The translations under genes were made by a program, and so were the position numbers. The notes below the pieces were generated by a model. That model saw nothing but the letters and a program-made list of their open reading frames with translations, made no database searches and was not told the DNA's origin. From Anoxybacillus amylolyticus (lineage in GTDB: Bacteria; Bacillota; Bacilli; Bacillales; Anoxybacillaceae): DNA of 64,000 nucleotides. Of the stretch, positions 14,624 through 20,548 are shown one piece after another. The stretch lies in NCBI RefSeq assembly GCF_001634285.1, contig NZ_CP015438.1, positions 1,376,001 through 1,440,000 of the forward strand. Reading direction: 5' to 3'. Each line of letters opens with the position of its first letter. The stretch's first letter is position 1.

Positions 14624-15067
14624 TATGCGAGAGTTTCTACACCAAAACAGAAAGCTGATTTAGAAAATCAAATTCAGATGCTAAAACAATTTTGTTTTGC
14701 AAATGGGTATTCTGTGTCAAAAGTATTTTCAGATGTAGCAAGTGGCATCCGTTTTGAAAAGAGAAAAGACTTTTTCAAATTACTTGACGATGTCATGGCA
14801 GGAAAAGTAGAAAGGGTTGTCATTACTTACAAAGACAGATTAAGCAGAGGAGGGTTTGAATTATTTTCTCATCTGTTTAAGAAATATCATTGTGAAATTG
14901 TAGTCATGAGCGAAGAAGGATCTCCAAAGCTAGACAGCGAAGAAGTGTTTGAAGAAATCGTTCATTTCTTGCATGGTTATTCAATGAAAATCTACTCAAA
15001 AAGAAAAGGACAAAAAATAAAGCAAATTCTTGAGGAAAAGGAGGTGGATGAAAGCGATGGAAGCTAG
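14624..15067 (+). pseudogene. tnpA: Truncated IS607-type TnpA serine recombinase
   Basis: The frame from 14624 reads YARVSTPKQKADLENQI, the catalytic serine-recombinase signature of IS607 TnpA, and continues to a normal C terminus. TAG and TGA codons stand directly before it, and the N-terminal MerR-like DNA-binding domain is absent. The first downstream ATG (14678) lies after the catalytic Ser, so any product would be inactive. The truncation point coincides with the right end of the IS4-family element. The 3' end overlaps tnpB, as in IS607 elements. Confidence 0.8.
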
Positions 15068-16274
15068 TCGCGTAGAAAGGCATATCATTTGTCCTACTCA
15101 TCCTTATTATCAAATGTTAGACGAATACTGCTTCAAATCAAAGAATTTGTACAACTTTGCAAACTATCAGGTCAGGCAAACTTTTTTTCAACATGGCACA
15201 TACCTTTCTTACAACAAGCTAGACAAACTGCTCAAAACGAAAGGAATGGACGCAGACTATCGGGCGATGCCGCTTGCTCAATGTGCACAACAAACGTTAA
15301 GAGTGTTGCATCAAAACTGGAAATCGTTTTTTAAAGCCATGAAAGATTGGAGTAAAAACAAAGAAAAATATACAGGCAGACCGAAGCCGCCGAAATATTT
15401 AAAAAAAGACGGACGATATGTGCTTGTGCTAACAAACCAATCATGCAAAATAAAAGATGATGACATTGTGTTCCCCGAATGTTTTCAAGGTTTTCGGCTA
15501 AAGACAGCGATAAAAGGAAAGTTACAACAAGTCAGATTCATTCCCAAACACCGCCATATCGTCATCGAAGTCGTTTATAAAATAAGTATTCCAAAACAAA
15601 AACGAGATCATGGTAAATATTTGAGTATTGATTTAGGATTAGATAACTTCGCAACCATTGTCAACAATGTAGGCGTAAAACCTATCGCCATCAATGGTAA
15701 AGGTCTAAAATCCGTCAATCAATACTACAACAAACAAATAAGCCATTATCGCAAAGTGGCGAAACAGATGAATCGCTTAGATTGGACAAAACGAATGAGT
15801 AGATGGACAGAAAAACGAAACCATATCGTTGAAAACTTTATGCACCAAGCAAGTCGCTTTGTCATCAAATATGCGTTGTCTTTGGACTGTGATACGATTG
15901 TTGTTGGGATGAATAAAGATTGGAAACGTGAAGTACATCTTGGAAAGCGCACGAATCAATCGTTCGTCCACATTCCGTATCAAACGTTTATTCATCAATT
16001 GAGGTACAAAGCAGAACAGCACGGCATTCGTGTCATCGTCACGGAAGAAAGCTATACATCCAAATGTAGTTCTTTAGACATGGAAGAAATCAAGAAACAA
16101 AAACAGTACAAAGGAACGCGCATCAAGCGAGGGTTGTTTCAATCCGCGAACAGAGTGCTCATCAACGCAGATGTCAATGGGGCATACAACATCATGAGAA
16201 AAGTATTCCCAAAGGCGTTTGCCAATGGGATAGAGGGTGTGGGGTTACACCCAATCAGAGTACATGTAGCTTAA
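15048..16274 (+). CDS. tnpB: TnpB-type RNA-guided nuclease of an IS607-like element
   Basis: TnpB proteins of IS200/IS605/IS607 elements are RNA-guided DNA endonucleases and ancestors of Cas12. This 408-residue copy looks intact. RuvC-I is LSIDLGLDNFAT (Asp195), RuvC-II is VTEESYTSK (Glu334) and RuvC-III is NADVNGAYNI (Asp375). Only one Cys (KCSSLD) remains where many TnpBs have two CxxC pairs; this zinc-poor form recurs in Bacillales. I use ATG 15048 after AGGAGG; ATG 15057 is an alternative. The partner tnpA is broken, so the gene is stranded. Confidence 0.87.
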   Translation: MKAMEASRVERHIICPTHPYYQMLDEYCFKSKNLYNFANYQVRQTFFQHGTYLSYNKLDKLLKTKGMDADYRAMPLAQCAQQTLRVLHQNWKSFFKAMKDWSKNKEKYTGRPKPPKYLKKDGRYVLVLTNQSCKIKDDDIVFPECFQGFRLKTAIKGKLQQVRFIPKHRHIVIEVVYKISIPKQKRDHGKYLSIDLGLDNFATIVNNVGVKPIAINGKGLKSVNQYYNKQISHYRKVAKQMNRLDWTKRMSRWTEKRNHIVENFMHQASRFVIKYALSLDCDTIVVGMNKDWKREVHLGKRTNQSFVHIPYQTFIHQLRYKAEQHGIRVIVTEESYTSKCSSLDMEEIKKQKQYKGTRIKRGLFQSANRVLINADVNGAYNIMRKVFPKAFANGIEGVGLHPIRVHVA

Positions 16275-16284
16275 TCTACATGGA
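16230..16284 (+). ncRNA. Possible 3' scaffold of a TnpB guide (omega) RNA
   Basis: Two hairpins lie at the tnpB 3' end: GGGTGT/ACACCC at 16236-16253, inside the coding region, and CATGTAG/CTACATG at 16263-16282, overlapping the stop. In known systems the omega RNA overlaps the tnpB 3' end and extends through the right end of the element into the guide. The right end is not defined here, so the assignment is inferred from position and folding only. Confidence 0.4.
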
Positions 16285-16488
16285 CTGATAAACAATTTTA
16301 TTAAAATCTTTGTCGTTATTTTATGATTTTAATAAAATTGATAACCTGAACAAGCAGATATTAAGGTTACTACAGGAGCGGTCCAATCTGTCTGTTTTCC
16401 TGGTCTGTGCGTTGATTTGCAAGAAATATTCCATTAATGGTGAAAAGCAACCGTGCGTGCGATTGTTCATAAGTAAATTTATCCAAAT
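16275..16488. other. Non-coding stretch downstream of tnpB with a perfect AT-rich palindrome
   Basis: No convincing gene. The main structure is a perfect 16-base inverted repeat, left arm 16293-16308 and right arm 16325-16340, with a 16-base loop. The rest (16341-16488) shows no recognised motif. The palindrome has no GC-rich stem or strong T run, so it is not a typical terminator. Confidence 0.6.
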
Positions 16489-16511
16489 TGCCCTCCCCTT
16501 AGGAGGGCTTT
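16489..16511 (+). terminator. Intrinsic terminator before the toxin locus
   Basis: The stem GCCCTCC/GGAGGGC with a short loop is followed by TTTTGTG. It would stop transcription coming from tnpB before the small toxin gene, so that the gene depends on its own promoter. Confidence 0.7.
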
Positions 16512-16556
16512 TGTGTTATCATGTTTTTTAGGTGCAATCGTATAGGCAGGGTGGTT

Positions 16557-16593
16557 GGTCACACCCTATCCCCTACAGAAAGGGGGTGTGACC
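16557..16593 (+). promoter_or_regulatory. Hairpin sequestering the toxin ribosome binding site
   Basis: Perfect 10-base arms GGTCACACCC (16557-16566) and GGGTGTGACC (16584-16593) end directly at the ATG and include most of the Shine-Dalgarno AGGGGGT (16581-16587). Such 5' occlusion is a hallmark of type I toxin mRNAs, which are translated only after processing or refolding. Confidence 0.75.
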
Positions 16594-16689
16594 ATGAAGA
16601 GCAATTTCGACGTAGAAACGGCAACGTTGATGGTCTTGCTCATCACATTGGTGATTACTATCGTTGACAAAATGACTTCAAAAAAATAG
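16594..16689 (+). CDS. Small hydrophobic peptide, putative holin-like type I toxin
   Basis: A 31-residue peptide: a polar start (MKSNFDVE), one strongly hydrophobic segment (TATLMVLLITLVITIV, about residues 9-24) and a charged tail (DKMTSKK). This resembles the small holin-like toxin family of Firmicutes and other membrane-acting type I toxins. The start is supported by AGGGGGT seven bases upstream, held in a hairpin. The gene lies between the IS607 remnant and the coiled-coil gene, with its own terminators on both sides. Toxicity is inferred from architecture only. Confidence 0.65.
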   Translation: MKSNFDVETATLMVLLITLVITIVDKMTSKK

Positions 16690-16765
16690 TAATCCACCCT
16701 GCCGCCAAGCTTTAGGTGGATTACTTTTGCCTAACTGGTGACCGACCACTTCGGTCTATACGGTT
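16680..16765 (-). ncRNA. Candidate antisense antitoxin RNA (RNA II-like)
   Basis: A - strand transcript starting near the TATAGA in the right repeat (about 16760) and ending at the shared terminator would be about 75-85 nt. It would pair with the toxin mRNA 3' end. It also carries GGTCAC near its 5' end, complementary to GTGACC just before the toxin ATG. The layout recalls the convergent RNA I/RNA II of plasmid par (fst) loci. The promoter is weak by eye, so this is an inference. Confidence 0.45.
16685..16729. terminator. Bidirectional terminator shared by toxin mRNA and candidate antisense RNA
   Basis: A perfect 11-base stem (AGTAATCCACC 16688-16698, GGTGGATTACT 16715-16725) starts inside the toxin stop codon. 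On the + strand it is followed by TTTG. On the - strand it is followed by ATTTTTTT, the better terminator. It can therefore end transcripts from both directions. Confidence 0.7.
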
Positions 16766-16786
16766 GTACCCATAAGCTATGATAAC

Positions 16787-16994
16787 CATAACTCACTAAA
16801 TAAAATATATGTGAATTTCATGTTGATTATACTCTTTTTCCTTTATTATATTTCAATTAGTTTTAAAAGTAAAGGGTATAGAAAAAGCGCATTCCTCCCC
16901 CACTTACTCCTTTCACTCGTTGAAGTCGGGATCTTTTTTATGCTTCTCATGGATTTATGATTGCGATGAGGAGTACTGTTGTTGCATGGACAGA
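16787..16994. other. AT-rich intergenic stretch
   Basis: No gene is seen. The segment around 16890-16940 (GCGCATTCCTCCCCCAC and following bases) vaguely resembles the right end of IS200/IS605-type elements, but no matching gene is present and I do not call it. Confidence 0.4.
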
Positions 16995-17780
16995 TTATTT
17001 AGCTTTTAATGCGCGAATTTCATTTTCTTGTTCTAGTGAGCGAAATGCGAGTGATTGGAGAACGAGCTCTTGCCGCGCTTGGTTGGTGATGACATCGTCT
17101 AGTTTTCGTAGCGCTTCAGCGAGGGTTTGTTTCATGGTTGGGATTTCGTTAATGGCTTCTAACGTTTCCATCACCGCTTGTTTAATAAACGGAATGTCTG
17201 CCACATCTTCTTTCGTCGCCATTGTTTGTTCGATGTGGCTCACGCGACCTTCTAGAGCCCGAATATCCTCTTTTAGCGCAGCCACATCCTCTTTCGTCGC
17301 CATCGTTTGCTCGATATGGCTAATGCGCTTGTCCATGGCAGCGATATCGTCTTTGGTGGCCATCGTTTGTTCGATGTGGCTAATACGTTTGTCCATGGCG
17401 GCAATATCGTCTTTGGTGGCCATCGTTTGCTCGATATGGCTAATGCGTTTGTCCATGGCGGCAATATCGTCTTTGGTTGCCATCGTTTGTTCGATGTGGC
17501 TAATGCGTTTGTTCATGGCGGCAATATCGTCTTTGGTGGCCATCGTTTGTTCGATGTGGCTAATGCGTTTGTTCATGGCGGCAATATCGTCTTTGGTGGC
17601 CATCGTTTGTTCGATGTGGCTAATGCGTTTGTTCATGGCGGCAATATCGTCTTTGGTGGCCATCGTTTGTTCGATGTGGCTAATGCGTTTGTCCATGGCG
17701 GCAATATCGTCTTTCGTCGCCATATTCGCACGCAAAAATGACAGCTCATCAAAAATACGTTGTAACAACTGCTCCATCAT
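16995..17780 (-). CDS. Coiled-coil protein made of 20-residue tandem repeats
   Basis: No known function. The 261-residue protein starts MMEQLLQRIFDELSFLRAN and then repeats a unit like MATKDDIAAMDKRISHIEQT about seven times, with a degenerate tail (ALEGRVSHIEQTMATKEDV) and a C-terminal helix rich in E, K and L. The pattern of I/M/I/I positions predicts an amphipathic coiled coil. There is no signal peptide or membrane segment. AGGAGG precedes the ATG by five bases on the - strand; a GTG two codons earlier is possible. It stands alone between mobile-element remnants. Confidence 0.8.
   Translation of the reverse strand: MMEQLLQRIFDELSFLRANMATKDDIAAMDKRISHIEQTMATKDDIAAMNKRISHIEQTMATKDDIAAMNKRISHIEQTMATKDDIAAMNKRISHIEQTMATKDDIAAMDKRISHIEQTMATKDDIAAMDKRISHIEQTMATKDDIAAMDKRISHIEQTMATKEDVAALKEDIRALEGRVSHIEQTMATKEDVADIPFIKQAVMETLEAINEIPTMKQTLAEALRKLDDVITNQARQELVLQSLAFRSLEQENEIRALKAK
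17281..17730. repeat. Tandem array of 60-bp units inside the coiled-coil gene
   Basis: Six near-identical 60-base units occupy 17341-17700, one diverged unit 17281-17340 and a half unit 17701-17730. The units at 17521 and 17581 are identical and their neighbours differ by one or two bases. The period is in frame (20 codons). Such uniform copies suggest recent expansion by slippage or recombination. Confidence 0.9.
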
Positions 17781-17877
17781 GTTCACCTCCTTTTTTCCGT
17801 TCCTATTATATCATTATTCGACAAAAAGAAGCAGGATCGAAAGGAAAATATGACAAAAAATTTTTTGAATTTTTTTC

Positions 17878-18021
17878 GCTCTTCACCAAAAGTTGTACTT
17901 GATTTTTTCATAACATGCCCTACTTATGTTTCCGAGGAAAAACCAGCGAACTAATGTTTTTTTTGCATATACTTGTTCAGAGAAGTTTACCGTTTGTCAA
18001 GTACATGTTGTGGTGATGAAC
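17878..18021. mobile_element. Short MITE-like element with ISL3-type ends
   Basis: The left end GCTCTTCACCAAAAGTTGTA (continuing CTTGA) at 17878-17902 and the reverse complement of 17997-18021 share TCACCA, AA and TGTACTTGA blocks, about 18 of 25 positions. GCTCTTCACC is typical of ISL3-family ends. The 144-bp interior has no gene. No target duplication is evident. It may be an internally deleted ISL3 copy. Confidence 0.45.
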
Positions 18022-18038
18022 CAAAATTTATTATTTAT

Positions 18039-18583
18039 GACTCTTCACTACAAAATATACTAGACAATCAGGTTATTTTCTGATTTAAAAAGTACGAAAA
18101 GAAAGAGAGCGTTGGATTTTCGAACTTTCTCTTCCCAAACAATGTCCGTTATGCCCTGTCTGCTTGAAACGCACGATCAAAATGACATGCAAAAAGAAGC
18201 AATGGATGCATGACTATGCTCAACGAATCGGCATTTTTTGGATTGAACTTCCTTTGGAACGCAGACGTTGTGGCATGACATTCAGCACTTCTTATCCCGG
18301 AATTTCCTCTCGAAGTATGGCGACGGATGCCTTTCAACAATGGGTAGCGCAATCTTGCATAGGGACATCCATTCAGGCAGTGGCTCGTATGCTCGAGCTT
18401 CCTTACACGACTGTTGAACGTTGGTTTTATACCCATGCCCCTTCCTTCTTACCGAATTCCATTCAGCCCAAGGCGGTTTGTGTGGATGAGTTTGCTTTTC
18501 GAAAAGGGAATGACTATGGGGTGTCAGTCATGGATGCCGAGACGGGAGAAGTGTATGCCATTGAAGCAGGAAAGAAGGAGTAA
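18039..18583 (+). mobile_element. Left part of an ISL3-family element
   Basis: The sequence GACTCTTCACTACAAAATA at 18039-18057 resembles an ISL3 terminal repeat and lies 80 bases before the transposase fragment. No right end is found; the element is cut off before the rqcH terminator. Confidence 0.55.
18089..18583 (+). pseudogene. ISL3-family transposase, N-terminal fragment
   Basis: About 165 codons remain of a transposase that usually has about 400. The frame shows a zinc-finger-like CPLCPVC, a helix-turn-helix region (QAVARMLELPYTTVERWF) and the beginning of the DDE domain (VCVDEFAFRKGNDYGVSVMD), then stops. The first ATG or TTG start (TTG 18164) lies after the cysteine motif and no good ribosome site is visible. 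It must be non-functional. Confidence 0.75.
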
Positions 18584-18619
18584 GCGATATTGAAGAAAAT
18601 GAGCAAATTGTAAAGACGA

Positions 18620-18649
18620 ACGAAAACCCGCCTATCTAGACGGGTTTTT
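18620..18649 (-). terminator. Intrinsic terminator of rqcH
   Basis: Arms AAAACCCG (18623-18630) and CGGGTTTT (18641-18648) form a hairpin that overlaps the last codons of rqcH on the - strand and is followed by a T run in that direction. Confidence 0.75.
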
Positions 18650-20347
18650 CATCCTCACCACCATCTCCTCATCTGGCGTGACGTAAATCGTCTGTTGGTT
18701 TTCGTAAATAACAAAGCCTGGTTTGGCGCCGCTCGGTTTTTTGACGTAGCGGATGCGCGTATAGTCCACCGGAACGGAGCTGGAGTGGCGCGCTTTGCTG
18801 AAATAGGCGGCAAGGTTGGCCGCTTCTAGAATCGTTGGTTCCGACGGATTTTTGCTGCGAATGACGACGTGCGAGCCAGGGATGTCTTTCGTATGAAGCC
18901 AAATGTCGTCTTTGCTCGCCAGTTTGTTTGTCAAATAATCGTTTTGCTTATTGTTTTTGCCGACGAGAATTTCCGTGCCGTCGCTTGATACGTAGCGCTC
19001 GAGTTCAATCGTGCGCGGCTTTTGTTTTTTCTGTTTTGTCGCTTTCGCCCGCAAATAGCCTTGCTCCGTCAATTCTTCGCGAATTTCTTCAATATCTTTC
19101 GGTGCGGCTGTCTCTAACTGCTGCAGAAGTGTATCAAAATAGGTAATCTCTTCTTTCGTTCGCTCGATTTGTTGCTGCACGATGGCGAGCGAGTTTTTCG
19201 CCTTTTGGTATTTTTGAAAATAGCTTTGTGCGTTTTCTGACGGCGTTTTTTGTTCATCAAGCGGAATCGTGATCGTTGCGCCGTTTTCATCGTAATAGTT
19301 GACGACTTTCATTTCTTTCATCCCGCGCTTCATTGCGTAAAGATTTGCTGTTAACAATTCGCCATATAGCCGGTATTGTTCTGCCTGTTTTGCTTCTTCA
19401 AGCGTTTGTTCTAGCTTCCGTAGCTTTTTCTCATTTTTTGCTTTTTCATTTGCGACAAACCGCTCTAAGTCATGCGCTTGTTGTTTGACGCGGTCGCGCT
19501 CGGCTTTCCCAAAATAAAAGCGGTCAAGCATCTCGCTTAATGTATGGAATGTTTTTCCTTCCGCCTGCACATGCAAAAGCGGTAGCGCGTAAAATATTTC
19601 TTTTTGCCCATGTGTATAAATAGTTGGCGTAAATTGACCGTTTCGTACTTCTTCCATCATAGCGATAAAACTTTTCGGCAACGTCGCCCGGTTAGCTAGT
19701 CCTGCGCGAAAGACAACTTCTTTAGCAAGGAGTGGCGAAATGCCAGCAAAAGAAGCAACGAGCTGGTCCGATAGTTTCCCTGCATGAAAATCAATCGTTG
19801 TTAGCACTGTTTCTTCTGTTGCCAAGAGCGGGTTCACCTTTCCGTGCGATGGAGGTGCAACGTACTGATAGCCAGGCAATACCGTTCGATAACGATTGAC
19901 AGCAGGGGAAAGATGTTTAATGCTATCAATGATTGTATTCGTTTGTTTATCGATAAGAATAATGTTGCTATGGCGTCCCATCATTTCCACAATGAGCTGT
20001 TTTACGGATATATCCCCGATTTCGTTTCTCGCTTTCGTCTCGATGACGATGATGCGGTCAAAATCAACTTGGTGAATCGATTCGATGATACTTCCTTCTA
20101 AATGTTTGCGCAACAGCATGCAAAACATTGGCGGTTCCGTCGGGTTGTCGTACGTTTCGTTCGTCAAATGAACGCGCGCGTAGCTCGGGTGCGCCGACAG
20201 CAGCAATTTATGATTTTGCCCGCACGCCCGAATATAAAGCACAAGTTCGTGCGGAAACGGCTGATAAATTTTTGTGATGCGCCCGCCTTCGAGCGCTGCT
20301 TTCAACTCTTTTGTCATTGCATATGTAAACACTCCGTCAAACGACAT
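18632..20347 (-). CDS. rqcH: Ribosome quality control protein RqcH (NFACT/Rqc2 family)
   Basis: RqcH (571 aa) binds stalled 50S subunits with peptidyl-tRNA and recruits alanyl-tRNA to add C-terminal Ala tails as degradation tags. The protein has the NFACT order: N-terminal domain ([18 protein letters not shown]), a central helical/coiled-coil region (about 290-420) and the C-terminal NFACT-R domain with [18 protein letters not shown] near 485-502. I start at the ATG at 20347 after AAAGGTG, not the longer frame. In B. subtilis it is yloA, next to yloB, as here. Older databases call it fibronectin-binding. Confidence 0.93.
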   Translation of the reverse strand: MSFDGVFTYAMTKELKAALEGGRITKIYQPFPHELVLYIRACGQNHKLLLSAHPSYARVHLTNETYDNPTEPPMFCMLLRKHLEGSIIESIHQVDFDRIIVIETKARNEIGDISVKQLIVEMMGRHSNIILIDKQTNTIIDSIKHLSPAVNRYRTVLPGYQYVAPPSHGKVNPLLATEETVLTTIDFHAGKLSDQLVASFAGISPLLAKEVVFRAGLANRATLPKSFIAMMEEVRNGQFTPTIYTHGQKEIFYALPLLHVQAEGKTFHTLSEMLDRFYFGKAERDRVKQQAHDLERFVANEKAKNEKKLRKLEQTLEEAKQAEQYRLYGELLTANLYAMKRGMKEMKVVNYYDENGATITIPLDEQKTPSENAQSYFQKYQKAKNSLAIVQQQIERTKEEITYFDTLLQQLETAAPKDIEEIREELTEQGYLRAKATKQKKQKPRTIELERYVSSDGTEILVGKNNKQNDYLTNKLASKDDIWLHTKDIPGSHVVIRSKNPSEPTILEAANLAAYFSKARHSSSVPVDYTRIRYVKKPSGAKPGFVIYENQQTIYVTPDEEMVVRMKNPSR

Positions 20348-20375
20348 AAAAAACACCTTTCTACCTTTTTCTTTC

Positions 20376-20384
20376 ATTATACCA
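20376..20384 (-). promoter_or_regulatory. Extended -10 promoter of rqcH
   Basis: On the - strand TGGTATAAT gives an extended -10 (TGn + TATAAT) about 30 bases before the start codon. A good -35 is not evident. Confidence 0.55.
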
Positions 20385-20476
20385 TATCATTTTTTCGGAC
20401 ATGTCTGAATAAGCTTTCATAGAAACGATCGATAAGCGTTTTTCGTTCGCCGTCCAAACAAAACAATTTCATACCG

Positions 20477-20518
20477 CCTATAAGCAAATGGTGTTTTTCA
20501 TTCTAAATTGCTTATAGG
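20477..20518. repeat. Perfect 11-bp inverted repeat upstream of yloB
   Basis: Arms CCTATAAGCAA (20477-20487) and TTGCTTATAGG (20508-20518) are perfect and separated by 20 bases. They lie 30 bases before the yloB start, in the rqcH-yloB divergent region. No T run follows, so an operator or mRNA leader hairpin is more likely than a terminator. Confidence 0.7.
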
Positions 20519-20548
20519 GTTGAAGATTTTTAAAGAGGAGGGAAAGAC

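Larger units (their letters stand above)
16515..16786. repeat. Inverted repeat pair (about 48 bp arms) flanking the toxin gene
   Basis: The left arm 16515-16562 and the reverse complement of 16738-16786 align along nearly their whole length. Shared blocks are GTTATCAT, GGT-CAA-CGTATAG and GTGGT-GGTCAC, with one single-base offset. Identity by eye is about three quarters. The arms point towards each other and probably contain the start regions of two convergent transcripts. Confidence 0.65.

Noticed and set aside
14678-15067. An intact serine recombinase gene starting at ATG 14678
   Set aside because: The catalytic motif YARVS is encoded upstream of this ATG behind stop codons, so the frame is a fragment of tnpA.
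16310-16531. A 73-codon + strand frame after tnpB
   Set aside because: It crosses the AT palindrome and the terminator at 16489, has no ribosome site and no recognisable pattern.
16880-16945. Right end of an IS200/IS605 element
   Set aside because: The C-rich hairpin-like segment is only vaguely similar, no transposase belongs to it and pairing is poor.
17281-17730. Regular repeats suggestive of a CRISPR array
   Set aside because: The 60-base units are contiguous without unique spacers, stay in one reading frame and code a coiled coil. No cas genes are nearby.
17307-17741. Second + strand repeat frame (His/Gly/Phe-rich)
   Set aside because: It is only another frame through the same 60-bp repeats, without a start signal.
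16957-17853. Long + strand open frame opposite the coiled-coil gene
   Set aside because: It is the mirror of a repetitive gene: the - strand frame has an AGGAGG ribosome site and a sensible amphipathic protein, while the + strand frame is Ser/Cys/Met-rich and lacks a ribosome site.
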